A stretch of 64,000 nucleotides of DNA, taken from Xestospongia bergquistia. Its lineage: Eukaryota; Porifera; Demospongiae; Haplosclerida; Petrosiidae. Below are positions 1-13,988 of this stretch, piece after piece (positions within the stretch are counted from its first letter, which is position 1; each line of letters opens with the position of its first letter). The position numbers and the translations under genes were made by a program. Under the pieces are notes generated by a model. It worked only from the letters and a program-made list of their open reading frames with translations, was not told where the DNA came from and searched no databases. The stretch covers positions 868,001-932,000 of the forward strand of contig OZ014423.1 of assembly GCA_963965975.1 (NCBI GenBank), in the 5' to 3' direction.

Positions 1-1132
1 CAATATTACTAGGTTTATCTTTATGTTTAGGTAAGCTATGCTGATGAAAAGTTTCCACCTAATGAGAAAGGACCCATACCTGCTACTTCAATAGAATCAC
101 TAGTAACTAATGCCAAATCTACTGCTGAGGTACACATGATAAAACTTGTTCTAGTTTAAACTTACTTCTTTTTCTAGATGCTGATCAATCATTATGTTCG
201 TGTTCAAGGACAAGTACTTGCTCAGGTAGAACTTTTTGGTGCTTAAATATTTTATCCTTTTCTGTGTCTTTCAGATGATACGTAAAAGTGTTGAAACTCG
301 AGATTGGTTGAATACTATAGAACCTCGTAATGTTCGCTCTGTAATGAAAAGATTAGTTGAAGAATTAACATGTATTGACAAACAAGTTGGACTTCTTTTT
401 GAAGAAGGAATTAAAAAGAGTGAAGGCTCTGGTAAGTGGGCAAAAATAGGCTTTAATTAGAATGTATGGATTTCATTATAGAGACAAGTCGTACATTTAC
501 ATATAGCATCACTCGTGGTGGACATGGGGGATACCCCTATTCTTCAAGGTAATTATTCAGTTGCTATGGTAACATTGATTTGATTGTTGTTTTTCTACTA
601 GTCACAGTGGAATGGGTGACTCGAGTTTATTAAGTAACATCCAAAAATTGTTTTATGAAAGAATTGAAGTTTTTGGGACTGTAGAATACACTAAATTATC
701 AATAGTTACTGGAATCATCAAAATAGCTTTAAAGGTAAATCTTTGTTTATCCGTTTATTAATTTATCTCATTAACTGTGTATTCATCCATCTGTCTCTTT
801 TGATTATATTGCAGGCTTTGGTTGAATGTGTTCGTTTGAGGACATTTGGTAAGTTTGGTCTCCAACAGATGCAGGTTGATGCTCATTATCTACAAATATA
901 TCTCTGGAAATATGTCACTGATGAACAGTAAGACTTCTTCATATATGACTACTGTCTTTCTATTTGACAATAACAGATTAGTTCGAGTATTACTTGATGA
1001 GGTATTAACAAGTACTATAGCCAGATGTGTTGATCCAGTGATGATGGAACAGAGTGTAAGTAATCTTATAGTTTCTATTGTATACTTGTCTTTTTATTGT
1101 AGGTTGTTGAGTTGATATGTGAAAAGACTTAG
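1..1132 (+). CDS. VPS51: VPS51, GARP/EARP tethering subunit (3' part)
   Basis: C-terminal part of the Vps51 (fat-free) subunit of the GARP and EARP complexes, which tether endosome-derived vesicles at the trans-Golgi network or recycling endosomes. Visible exons lie near 31-129, 178-225, 274-431, 481-549, 603-734, 815-929, 977-1055 and 1103-1132, joined by short GT/AG introns. Diagnostic stretches are [17 protein letters not shown], the block [15 protein letters not shown], then [19 protein letters not shown] and the terminal VVELICEK before the stop at 1130-1132. These match the conserved C-terminal half of animal Vps51. The start lies outside the window, so only about the last 240 residues are present. 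No break is seen. The gene after it is in the opposite orientation, separated by 2.6 kb of repeats. Identification rests on remembered family sequence, and I am confident in it. Confidence 0.9.
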
Positions 1133-1615
1133 AATTGTATTATTTTATCAATAACTCGATACATATACTATCATTAATGTTATATTATATAAAACAAGAT
1201 TAATTTGTTTAGTAACTTTATTAAGTAAACTGTGTTGTCCTGCTATTTTAAATGTATAAGTACTGAACCAGTTATTGGAGATAAGGAAATCTTCATAGAA
1301 AGAAGCTAAATGTCGAAACAATACAATCATAATTTATTATTATTATTTCTTCAGTCAGTAGAGCATTATGTCCCCTAGTTCAGTAGCTGAAAACTTGTCT
1401 TAAAATAATTTTAATCATGTGTACAATAAAAGTTACTTACATTGGCTATGTTAATCTGTTTTTAAAAAAAAAGATAAAATCTTACAACCAAAGATAAACA
1501 AATATTTTAACAAAAAATAAAAGACAACAAACTTTAAAAAATGTTTTAATAAGTGAACAGAGTCTAGTCATTGAAATTGCAAAGAAGGTCTCGAAATCCA
1601 GTCAGATAATTAATG

Positions 1616-1713
1616 TTATTAGGCGCGTGCCGCCCATTTCTACACGTTAATCTTCTTGTAAATTATTTACAAGAAGATTAACGTGTACAAATGGGCGGGC
1701 ACGCGCCTAATAA
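1616..1713. repeat. 98-bp near-perfect palindrome (foldback element candidate)
   Basis: The left arm starts with TTATTAGGCGCGTGCC and the right arm ends with GGGCACGCGCCTAATAA. The arms are about 48 bases, differ at two or three positions, and meet around TGTAAATTATTTACA, leaving almost no loop. GC-rich ends inside very AT-rich flanks suggest a foldback MITE or other palindromic insertion. The class is not recognised. Confidence 0.8.
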
Positions 1714-2164
1714 GATTACTAGCCAAGCATCGTGTGACTTACATTAATTATTTTTAATTGATTTTTGTTAGTTTTTTTGTAAAAAATTAACACGATGCAA
1801 AATTAAAGAATTGGTAAAGTTAATAATTGTGTTTTTTTGTAAGAACCTGTCAATGATTATAATCAATTATAAAAAAAATAATATTGTAAATAAAGAATAG
1901 CTTGAAAAAATTGTTACTAGAAGAATGTAAGAAAAAGAAATGATAAATTATTTAGAAAAGAATGTTAAACTGAATTTAATAGTTTTTGCAAGTTGAAGTT
2001 AAGATAATTGACTTTTGACAAATTTTAGTAAAAAAATGTTTTTTGAAGAATTTCAATAAATTACAATCACAAACAAATTACAAAGAAATAAATATAAAGT
2101 TTTGAAAAAATAAAAATTAAAAAAAGAAAAGAAATAAAATAAATTAAAATAGTTTCAGTAATTG

Positions 2165-2915
2165 AAGAGTTCCCCAGAACATCAGAACAGTCAAGAGAAC
2201 ATCAGTGAACAGTCAAGAACATAGATAACATCATAGAAGAACAGTCAAAAACATCAGAGAAGAACAGTCAAGAGCATCAGAGAAGAACAGTCAAGAGCAT
2301 CAGAGAAGAACAGTCAAGAACATCAGAGAACAGTCCAGTCAGTCTTCAACAGTGCTGCTCCTGCAGGGAAAGAAAAAAGAGTAGTGATAACTGAACTAGT
2401 GGTGACAGTGAATGGATAGAGAGTGAAGAGAGACAGAGGAAGTGAAAAAGGACCACCAACCTACACACACATAGCGCACACACACACGCACCCTACAAGA
2501 TCAGAGGTCTCCCCCGCCACCTGGCGGCCTTGGATATTAAAAAAATTTTTTTTTGGCCGCCAGGTGGCGGGGGGAGATTTGATTTGTAGAGATTGTATGA
2601 GTGTGTGTATGGTGTATAGGCTAGAAAGCCCAAAAAAAATAAAAATAAAAATTAAAAGAAGAGGAAAGAAGGCTGGAAGGAAGACAGGAAAGAGTCCAAT
2701 GACACGGAGAGCGACTCATCTTTTAAATCCAGAGAACATCAGAACAGCAAGAGAACATCAGAGCACAGTCAAGAACATCAGAGAACATCATAGGAGAACA
2801 GTCAAGAGAACATCATAGGAGAACAGTCAAGAACATCAGAGAAGGACAGTCAAGAACATCAGAGAGGAACAGTCAAGAACATCAGAGAAGAACAGTCAAG
2901 AACACAATAAGAACT
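2165..2915. repeat. two arrays of a ~23-bp repeat around a GC hairpin
   Basis: Imperfect copies of the motif AACATCAGAGAAGAACAGTC recur from about 2165 to 2340 and again from about 2730 to 2915. Between the arrays lies an inverted repeat: arm TCTCCCCCGCCACCTGGC at 2508-2529 and its complement at 2555-2577, with a short A/T spacer. The frame open at 2423-2818 is a by-product of this purine-rich strand and is not called as a gene. Confidence 0.75.
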
Positions 2916-3279
2916 TCCAAGTCGAGTCCTGTAGAAACGAAGAGTGAGAAGAAATCAGCGAACTTTACAAAAATAATAAATAAATAAATAAACGAGAACA
3001 AAAAAAGAAAACAAACAGATAAAGATGACATAAATGAAACAAAAATAAATGAAACAAAAAGATGATCCAGCGACGAGATGGGCGAGTCGATCCAACGAAG
3101 TATCCAACGAAGTGCGAGTCGTAGAGAACATAGAGGGAGAAAAAGAGAGTATTTGTAACAACTGAAAATGGTCGAGAGATGTTGGATGGAGAGATTACTC
3201 ACCTTATACTATAAGCTCGAAAAATGGAGTCCTTTTATGTTATCAAGAGATCTTGTCATGCTTGAATTTGACAACCAGT

Positions 3280-3477
3280 TACCAAAAACGTGTGACAAAT
3301 TTGGCGGGAAACATTACACACGTGCAGACAACATTAATTGATTTTTAATTGATCAAATTAACAACTAATTAAAATAGTCACCAGAAACTTGTGACAAATT
3401 TGGCGGGAAACATTACACACGTGCCGCCAAAAGTAAGTGATTTTTAATTGATCTAATTAACAACAAATTAAAAAATC
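3280..3477. repeat. 99-bp tandem duplication with E2F-like and E-box motifs
   Basis: Two units of 99 bp, about 3280-3378 and 3379-3477. Each has TTTGGCGGGAAA (3300-3311 and 3399-3410), the E2F consensus, followed 7 bases later by CACGTG (3319-3324 and 3418-3423), then AT-rich sequence. Copies differ by scattered substitutions. No promoter is obvious next to it: both flanking genes end here. Confidence 0.75.
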
Positions 3478-3745
3478 TTCAAAAACATATTACGGTATTT
3501 TAACTATTTTACAAGTTGTTACTGGAATGAAATATAGTTGTAAGGCAATGTCTATACATGATACAAGATACAATTTTTTTTCTTCAGAAACTCCCAAACT
3601 ATTTAGCTGCCTCAATAAGTTTTTGTTACGATATGGGTGTTATCAATATAAAACATTCATCTTCATAAATTTAAGTTAATGAATGATAGAAATGGTTTTT
3701 AGATTTAAAAAAAATATTTTTAATGAGAACAAACTACCACAATAT

Positions 3746-7241
<3,496 letters not shown>

Positions 7242-7382
7242 TTTTAATAAAGTTAACTTACAACTATGTCTACACGTTAATATCTATGACGTTTTAGAAC
7301 GATTTTTATAACCACGCCCATTACGGTATTAAGAGCCCCTCCTCTAAGTTGAGCACAGCAGGGTGGAGCTCGTTCAAAAAGG
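7242..7382. promoter_or_regulatory. shared promoter region DDX41/DOK-like
   Basis: Only 141 bp separate the two start codons, which point away from each other, so both promoters must lie here or overlap the 5' ends. The stretch is richer in GC than the flanks and contains TTACGGTATTAAGAG near 7321. No TATA box is clear. Confidence 0.6.
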
Positions 7383-9181
7383 ATGGCCACAATTTCACGA
7401 ACTGACATTCGTAGGAAGGGTTATTTGTACAAATTACCAGCTACTGGAGGAGTTATAAAGGTCAGCAATAGCCATTAGATCGATCTTAATTTTAGTACTT
7501 TTTCAGATATGGTCAAAGAGATGGGTTGTTCTACACAGCACAACTCATGAGGGTATTGTTAGATTAGAATACTATGACAACGAGGAGTGTGAAGTAAAAG
7601 GAGAAAACAAGAGAGTTATTCTTTTACGGAATTGTTCTGGTTGCTGTGAGACATCAGAATATAAGAGAACACGACCACATACTTTTCATTTCACAACAAA
7701 TATAGGTTAGAATTGAAAGTGAAAGTATTGTGTATTTGGCTGTACTATAGGTCATCACATATTTGCTACTGACTCAAAATCAGATTTAGATGGATGGGTG
7801 GATGCTATCAATTCAGCCATCAGTGAAGACAGACGAAAACAGAAAAAGAGATCAAAAACCAAAGTGGCAGAAGAAGCAGAAAAGTTAAGTTCAGAAACAT
7901 CAACAAGTACCACTAGCAGCAGAAGTAGCATTCATCCAAGTACTTTGATGGGTAATATATTATAGCTGATACTCCCAGCCTACTTTTTTTATTTTCTTTA
8001 TTTTAGGTGTCTATCATGTAGCAGTTGTACTAAATGAGTTTGCACAAAGTCTTCATCTTTCAGATAACATATACAAATTAGAAGTCTCTCCACGTGGTCT
8101 ACGTTTAATCTCAACAAAAAATGATGCAACTGTAGCTACAGTAAAGTACAAACATGTACGTACATATGCAAAATCTGGAAACGAGAGAGTTATAGTAACC
8201 ATTGGACAAAGGAATGACTCAGGAGGTGGCAAGCTAATACTGCAGACATCTGTCACACGTGAACTATTCAGTATGATCCATCGTAATATAAAGGTGTTAA
8301 GAGCTGCAATGGAGAAAGCTCGTGATAGTGAGACTCAGAATGAGATGGAAGACATCACCGAGAGACAGAAAAAAAAGGAGAGCGAGTCTCGGTTAAGACG
8401 AGGGATGCGATCACGTAGTATGGTATATGAACTACACCCTATTCCGAGACAACGTTCTACTATGTCTGATACAAGTAAGCACATTTCTTGCCCACCTATA
8501 AATGAAGATGTGGACTTGATGCAAATGGAAGGTTTTGATAATGAGCAAGAATTTGAAGACTTGCAGCAATTTATAGACAGTCTTGATCCTTTACTTCAAA
8601 AATCAAGTGAGACCGATCTTACTACTTCTTCAAAACCTGACAGTTTAGGTTTATCGAGTGTCGTCTTTGAAGTACCAACATTACCAAGTGACTCATCTGG
8701 GTTTTATGATTTAGCTGGTCCTGTTGTGGAAGGATTTGAGGATTCATTTACCTCTGGGGAACAGCTTCCATCACATACTAACACTACAGATCCCTTTGCT
8801 CATATAGCTGATCCATTCACTGTTCCTTCTCAAGTAAGTTTCTATAACTCGAAAGAAGACATCTTCCAAAATTTTCAAGATAATGCATCACCGCACAAAA
8901 CAAGTACACCTATACACATGACACATTCAAGTAGTTTTGATGCAGGATTCTCATCAAAAAACTCATTCACTAGTAACTCCATTTCAAAGTTAAAACCTGG
9001 AACAAGAAATCCTTTTAAAAGTTCAGATGTTGAGCAAGACATCCAAGACTTACATCTAACATCAGGAAATACTGATAATATTTATGCTCGACCGAAAAAA
9101 CCACCAAAAAACAGAATGAGCAAAGCTGAGTTTGATAAAGTATGGGACGAGATCACAGCAGATCTACCATCTATACCTTGA
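7383..9181 (+). CDS. DOK-family docking protein (PH + IRS-type PTB)
   Basis: Adaptor of the downstream-of-kinase type, acting at the membrane below tyrosine kinases. ATG at 7383. Exons about 7383-7459, 7507-7704, 7752-7950 and 8007-9181. The first three exons give a PH domain (RRKGYLYKLPATGG, RWVVLHSTTHEG, ending in the helix DLDGWVDAINSAI). The fourth begins with an IRS-type PTB domain (GVYHVAVVLNEFAQSLHL, LEVSPRGLRLIS, and a C-terminal helix with IHRNIKVLRAAMEKA). The tail of about 290 residues is Ser/Thr-rich and carries DPFAHIADPF, a single NPF (near 9010) and, close to the end, YARPKKPPKNR, a YxxP site next to a basic proline motif of SH3-ligand type. PH-PTB order identifies the family; which vertebrate DOK is closest cannot be said. 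It converges on the CCDC172-like gene with 146 bp between stops. Confidence 0.8.
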
Positions 9182-9327
9182 CTATAATTTTTTTTACTTT
9201 GCAATGATATTGTCACTTTTGTTATAGTGATTGTGTATACCACTTCATATTATTTATAATATTTATTACTAATAGCAAAATCTAACTCTTTTGGAACTAC
9301 AGAGAAGAGAGGACAATATCATACTTT

Positions 9328-11124
9328 TCAGTTATAAAAAATAGTGTACCTTTGTTGAACTTCTGGAGGCTTGTAGATGGGCTGACTTGGTCTGTCTGTG
9401 TGACATGGTCTCTTTCTTATCTGATAAGTAGAGAGATAATGGCTACTTGCAGTGACCATATGACCTACTGTGCTAGTGTTGGTATCAGACCTGAGCTGTC
9501 TGGTATTGGTTTGAAAACTTGACTGCATTTCATTGGGATCAGACCTGAGCTGTCTCAAATTGGTGTCAAGATTAGGTGTGAATTGTCTGACACTGCTATC
9601 AGGCTGGGAATGTCTAGGATTTGGCTGTTGTCTGGATATTAAAATGTTATAATAATCACAACAATTGATGAATTTTGTACCTTTTATTCATTAGAAATTT
9701 TTGAGTATTGAGTCTAACATCATTTGTTGATTCTCTACTAGCATCATTGGAATATATAAGTGAGTGTGTTCTTGAGAATTCGTCAAAGTCATCATCAAAG
9801 TCAGAGTCCATATTTAGCATTTCAACAGCTTCAAGTGAGGCCAGCTCACTCTCATCTAGTTCAAAATCTTCTCCTTCAAGCTCTTCATTAATAGACCATG
9901 AATCATTTGTAGTCAAGGAAACATTATGTATTTTTCTAGTTAATGTTGATTGTGATGGTCCTTTTTGTTGTACAAATTTCATTTGTTTTTTGTAGCATTC
10001 ACGTTGCAAAGTTTCCAACTCTTTCTTTAGTTCTCGGCAATCTTCTTCTTCAGGACTCTTACGGGACATCTCCAGTTCCTGCCTCAATCTAAAAGGCATA
10101 CTCAGTAATGCCTGTCAGCTGACTGTAATTATTACCTTCTGATGTCAGGATCATCATTGTATCTTTCCGTCAACAACTGTTTCTTCTTTTCTAATTCATC
10201 TCTTTCTTTTTTCAAGCTATCAAGTGTAGCTTTCAATTCTATAACAAAATAGCAAACAATTGAAGATCATAGTTAAACATATTACATTTACCATCTCTTT
10301 TAGATGTTTCTGTTTCAAGGACTTTCTCTTCATCATTCAGACTCTTCTCTGCTTTCTCTACTTTTCTTTGTTGAGACTCCATTTCTAAGAATTCTACAAC
10401 GGATAGAAAATTGAAAATACTAAAATAATTAAAGTTATAATATAATACCTGTTTCAAGGAGAGCAATTTCTTCTTGTAATAATCCAATTTGTTTCTGGGT
10501 CTGATGTTCTCTGTACTTAATTCCAGACCCTTTCAGATCGTAACTCTTATTGAAATTAACCACCTCTGCCAAGAACACTTGTCTAAAATAATAAATAGAA
10601 TAGAGTTATCATGGCAGTATATAATAATGACCTTTCTTTCTCAGTGTCAGCTAGTATTCTTTCCTAAATCATTAGTATACCAAACATTTTATTGAGATGT
10701 CAATGGAACTTACAAGTTGTATTTTTAATTCTTGATTCTTTTTCTCCAGCTGGATTTTTTGTTCCTCTAAGACTGTTTGTTTTACTTTGATCATGTGACA
10801 TTCTACCTCACTATCAACGAGACGTTGAGACTTTAAGACCAGCTGCCCTCGTAATGATTCTGTTGAATCTTGAATAACTTGTAATTGTCTCTGAGCCTCT
10901 TCAATTCGAAGGTTTACTGAAAAAGATAGAAAATAATGTAGAAACCAATGCAGCTGTTGAATGTAATAAATATTATCAATTAACTACAATAACAACATTT
11001 ACTGATCCAAGAACTGTTCTCTGTTTAAACTTTAACCCTTACGTTCTCTGAGACGAGTAAGTCTGTCACTGAAGTTCTGTTCTGAATGAAGAATCTGTTG
11101 AAACAGCTCATTCAAAGAATTCAT
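9328..11124 (-). CDS. coiled-coil protein, CCDC172-like
   Basis: Starts at 11122-11124 with MNSLNELFQQILHSEQNF and is read through about nine short exons. Nearly all of the first 300 residues are heptad-like coiled coil rich in E, K, Q and L (for example KVEKAEKSLNDEEKVLE). The opening LFQxIxxxEQ, a central block VVNFNKSYDLKG and a later RRLRQELEMSRKSPEEED resemble CCDC172, a sperm-tail-associated coiled-coil protein of vertebrates. After the coil comes a strongly acidic region (EELEGEDFELDESELASLE, then DSDFDDDFDEFSR), which also appears as a Ser-rich shadow frame on the other strand. The C-terminal part is polar, with the repeated RQLRSDxN motif, and ends at the stop 9328-9330. The CCDC172 assignment is tentative; coiled coils mimic one another. 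The splice into the last exon is less certain than the rest. Confidence 0.6.
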
Positions 11125-11239
11125 CTTAATTTTGATTAAATTTATTAATCACTAATAATTAATTAAAATTAATAAGCAATTCGATAAAAATAATTTGGGG
11201 ATTAAACGCTATAAATATAACACAATTAGACTATACGCA

Positions 11240-12788
11240 TCAAAATCCTTTCTTCAATGCTATCTGTGCTGCTAAACGACCAGGAGCACCCATAACACCA
11301 CCACCTATAAATAATAAATCATAAAACTAACCAGTCCTGTTATACAGTCATGTTTTGATACCTGGATGAGCTCCGCTACCGCAAAGGAACAACCCATTAA
11401 CTGGTGACATGTACGTGGGATTTTTATAAGTAGGTCTTGATACATATAACTGATCAAGTGACATTGTGCCATGAAGTATATTCTATGAAAATAATAACAA
11501 ATAGTTTTATAGTCAATATTATAACATACTCCTCCAGTGAGCCCAAATACCCTTTCTAAATCTGGAGGCGTGAGTGTCTCCCAACCTACAATTAACTGAC
11601 GAAAACCAGGGGCATACTCTTCTATAGCATCAAACACTAAAACAACAAATATAATATAATGAATACTAATTATATAATATGATCTACCTAAATTAGTATA
11701 TTCATCACGTGCAGTGTCTGTCCAATGTCCTACATCAGTATGACCATAGATTGTGTATGGTGTGTATTGAGTGAAGAGAGAGGCCACATGGCAACCAGGA
11801 GGAGCTAGTGTGGGGTCCAAAGATGATGGCAGACACATTTCAATAAGGGGTCTGAGAAACAAGTCAAGAAGGGTTAATTTTAGAAGATCTTTACTTTCTT
11901 GACCATTGTCCCTGTTGTGCATCTAAGTATGCTGTATGGATCTTTTCAATAGTTTCACTGTTCAAATGGATTGTACATTGATGATGAGGACCGGGGGAAC
12001 CAGCTGTTGGTGAGCCCTCAGGAGAGGCAATAAATTTGGGTAGACCTTTCAATGCCACTATAAAAAGATAACACAGATTACAAGTATAGTATTAAGTTAT
12101 ATACCATTTATTTTAGTAACAGCTGATGAATAATCAATTGATGATATTAACTGATAGAAAGATTCTGAAAGTGTTCCCTATAGAGAGGAGAAAGAATAAA
12201 GAACAACATGGGACAAGGAGAGTCAATGGAGACATTTACCTGGGGCAGTAGATCAAGAAAAGTGATTTTAGGTGTGGCATTTGAGAGAACTATTTTTGAT
12301 TTAATGACAGTGCCATCTTCAAGGAGAACACCACATGTTTTATTTCCTTCAACAAGAACCTGTTTAACTGGCTAAACAAGATAGAAATCAACGAAGATAC
12401 TAATAACTTCAAGTTTAACTAACTCAACAAGATACTAATAACTTCAAGTTTAACTAACTGAAAGTACATTACCTTTTCTGTGAACAAATTGGCACCATAT
12501 GATAGCGCTGAGCGTGCAATGGCAGCTGACACAGCTCCCATTCCTCCTTCAACATAACCCCAAGCATTGCGCTTTCCTTCTAATTCACCCATAACATGAT
12601 GAAGTAGTATATAACTGAATATTTAAAACATTTTAATAATCATATCATTAAAAATTTTAACCGACCCACTACCAACAGAATGGGGACTTAACATTGCTCC
12701 TACTACAGCATCAGTTGCCAATGTAGCTTGAAGAACATCACTTTCAAACCATCTATCCAAAATGTGTGTGGAGAGAGAGGGAGAGAGG

Positions 12789-12824
<36 letters not shown>

Positions 12825-13902
12825 GAGATGCTAATCATATTTACAGTATATAACACCACTTATCGTAGAAGCAGGAGTCATGACAATATCATAAAAGCTT
12901 GGCAGATCTTCTTTCAATGTAGACACTGAAAGAGACAGAATTAAATTTAGTAGTTGGATTTCAACTTATTACTTACACATCTTTCCAAATGCCAGTATTG
13001 GTTTGATAGTAGACCAACGCTCTTTCAAACTGGACGAGTATATATGTGATAAATTGACTGGTACATTGTCAAGGAGAGGATCAAGACTGTTAGCTAAAAA
13101 TTAAAGGCATAATCTCACAGAGTATTACAACAATCATTACCTAGTCGTTCTAGCCAGCTCTCATAATTAGCAAAAACCTAACATGAATATAAGGGAAGTA
13201 AAGTATGATATATAATATATACTTGTGCATCTTTGTGGGAAAATTTAGCAATTTCCTTTTTATTCAGTTCATTGTCAGAGCCAAGCAACAAGTAATCTTT
13301 ACTATTATATAATGGAGTGAATGAGTTAGGATTACGTAAGTATATCTTAAGACCATGTTTCTAAGTAGGAGAAAGAGAATAAGATCATTACATATTATAG
13401 TATATAACATATACCTTTAATTCTAGTTCTTTGACTACTACTGGTCTCAATAAACTTAAAAGATATGATGCTCTTGAAAACTTGAAGCCTGGCACAATTT
13501 CTTCAGTCACAGCTGCTCCTCCAAGTACATGTCTCCTCTCAAGAACAGCTACCTGCTTTCCAGCCTTAGCAAGATATGCCGCCTAAAGAGAAAACATTAA
13601 CACATCCAACCACTTCAACTATAAATGAGTGGTAGCATCTTCATGCGAATTGACATGTTAGATAAGAGCAATACTCTACACTTAAATCATTAAGCAGGAT
13701 AATACTCACTGCAACAAGGCCATTGTGTCCTGCAAAAAGTTGCTATTATAGATAGATTAATATATAAGGACCACTTACCTCCTCCAATAACGACAGCATC
13801 ATAAGATGACTGTATCTCCCTCGTTGTAAGTATGGAGGTTGTGTCAGAACTTGAATATCTCTTTATATGGCCGTACAAAAATCTACAATGTGCCCTCTTC
13901 AT
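11240..13902 (-). CDS. PYROXD2: PYROXD2-like FAD/NAD(P) oxidoreductase
   Basis: Phytoene-desaturase-like flavoprotein of the PYROXD2 family, mitochondrial in vertebrates, substrate unsettled. ATG at 13900-13902. A basic Ser-rich leader ([19 protein letters not shown]) fits a mitochondrial targeting peptide. Next is the dinucleotide-binding fold [19 protein letters not shown] with GxGxxG, then [20 protein letters not shown] and [12 protein letters not shown], signature runs of PYROXD2. The C-terminus reads [19 protein letters not shown], the second FAD contact of the family, before the stop at 11240-11242. About 15 exons. The Rossmann motif itself is split by a 20-nt microexon (13710-13729). 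A GA-rich microsatellite sits in the intron near 12770-12830. The start lies 86 bp from the DUSP11 start on the other strand. Confidence 0.9.
12770..12830. repeat. GA microsatellite in a PYROXD2 intron
   Basis: Imperfect run of GA dinucleotides with a few GGGA interruptions, followed by intronic sequence up to the next exon. Confidence 0.8.
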
Positions 13903-13988
13903 TTCTATGATTGGGTGCGGCTAACAAAATTTACTCATAAATTATCATAGTGTGGTGCAATTGTTAGTGGAAGTAAAGACATCACAAA
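13903..13988. promoter_or_regulatory. shared promoter region PYROXD2/DUSP11-like
   Basis: The two start codons diverge across only 86 bp, which must hold both core promoters or sit inside both 5' leaders. It includes ATTGGGTGCGG close to the PYROXD2 side. No TATA box is evident. Confidence 0.55.

Larger units (their letters stand above)
1133..3745. other. gene-free, repeat-rich intergenic region
   Basis: Convergent 3' flank of VPS51 and DDX41. It holds a near-perfect 98-bp palindrome (1616-1713), two arrays of a roughly 23-bp motif built on AACATCAGAGAAGAACAGTC (about 2165-2340 and 2730-2915), a GC-rich hairpin between them (2508-2577), and a 99-bp tandem duplication (about 3280-3477). The open frames that cross it are low-complexity and lack family resemblance, so I see no protein gene here. 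Confidence 0.7.

Noticed and set aside
2423..2818. 131-codon open frame
   Set aside because: Crosses a CA run, a GC hairpin and the 23-bp repeats; composition follows the repeats, not a protein.
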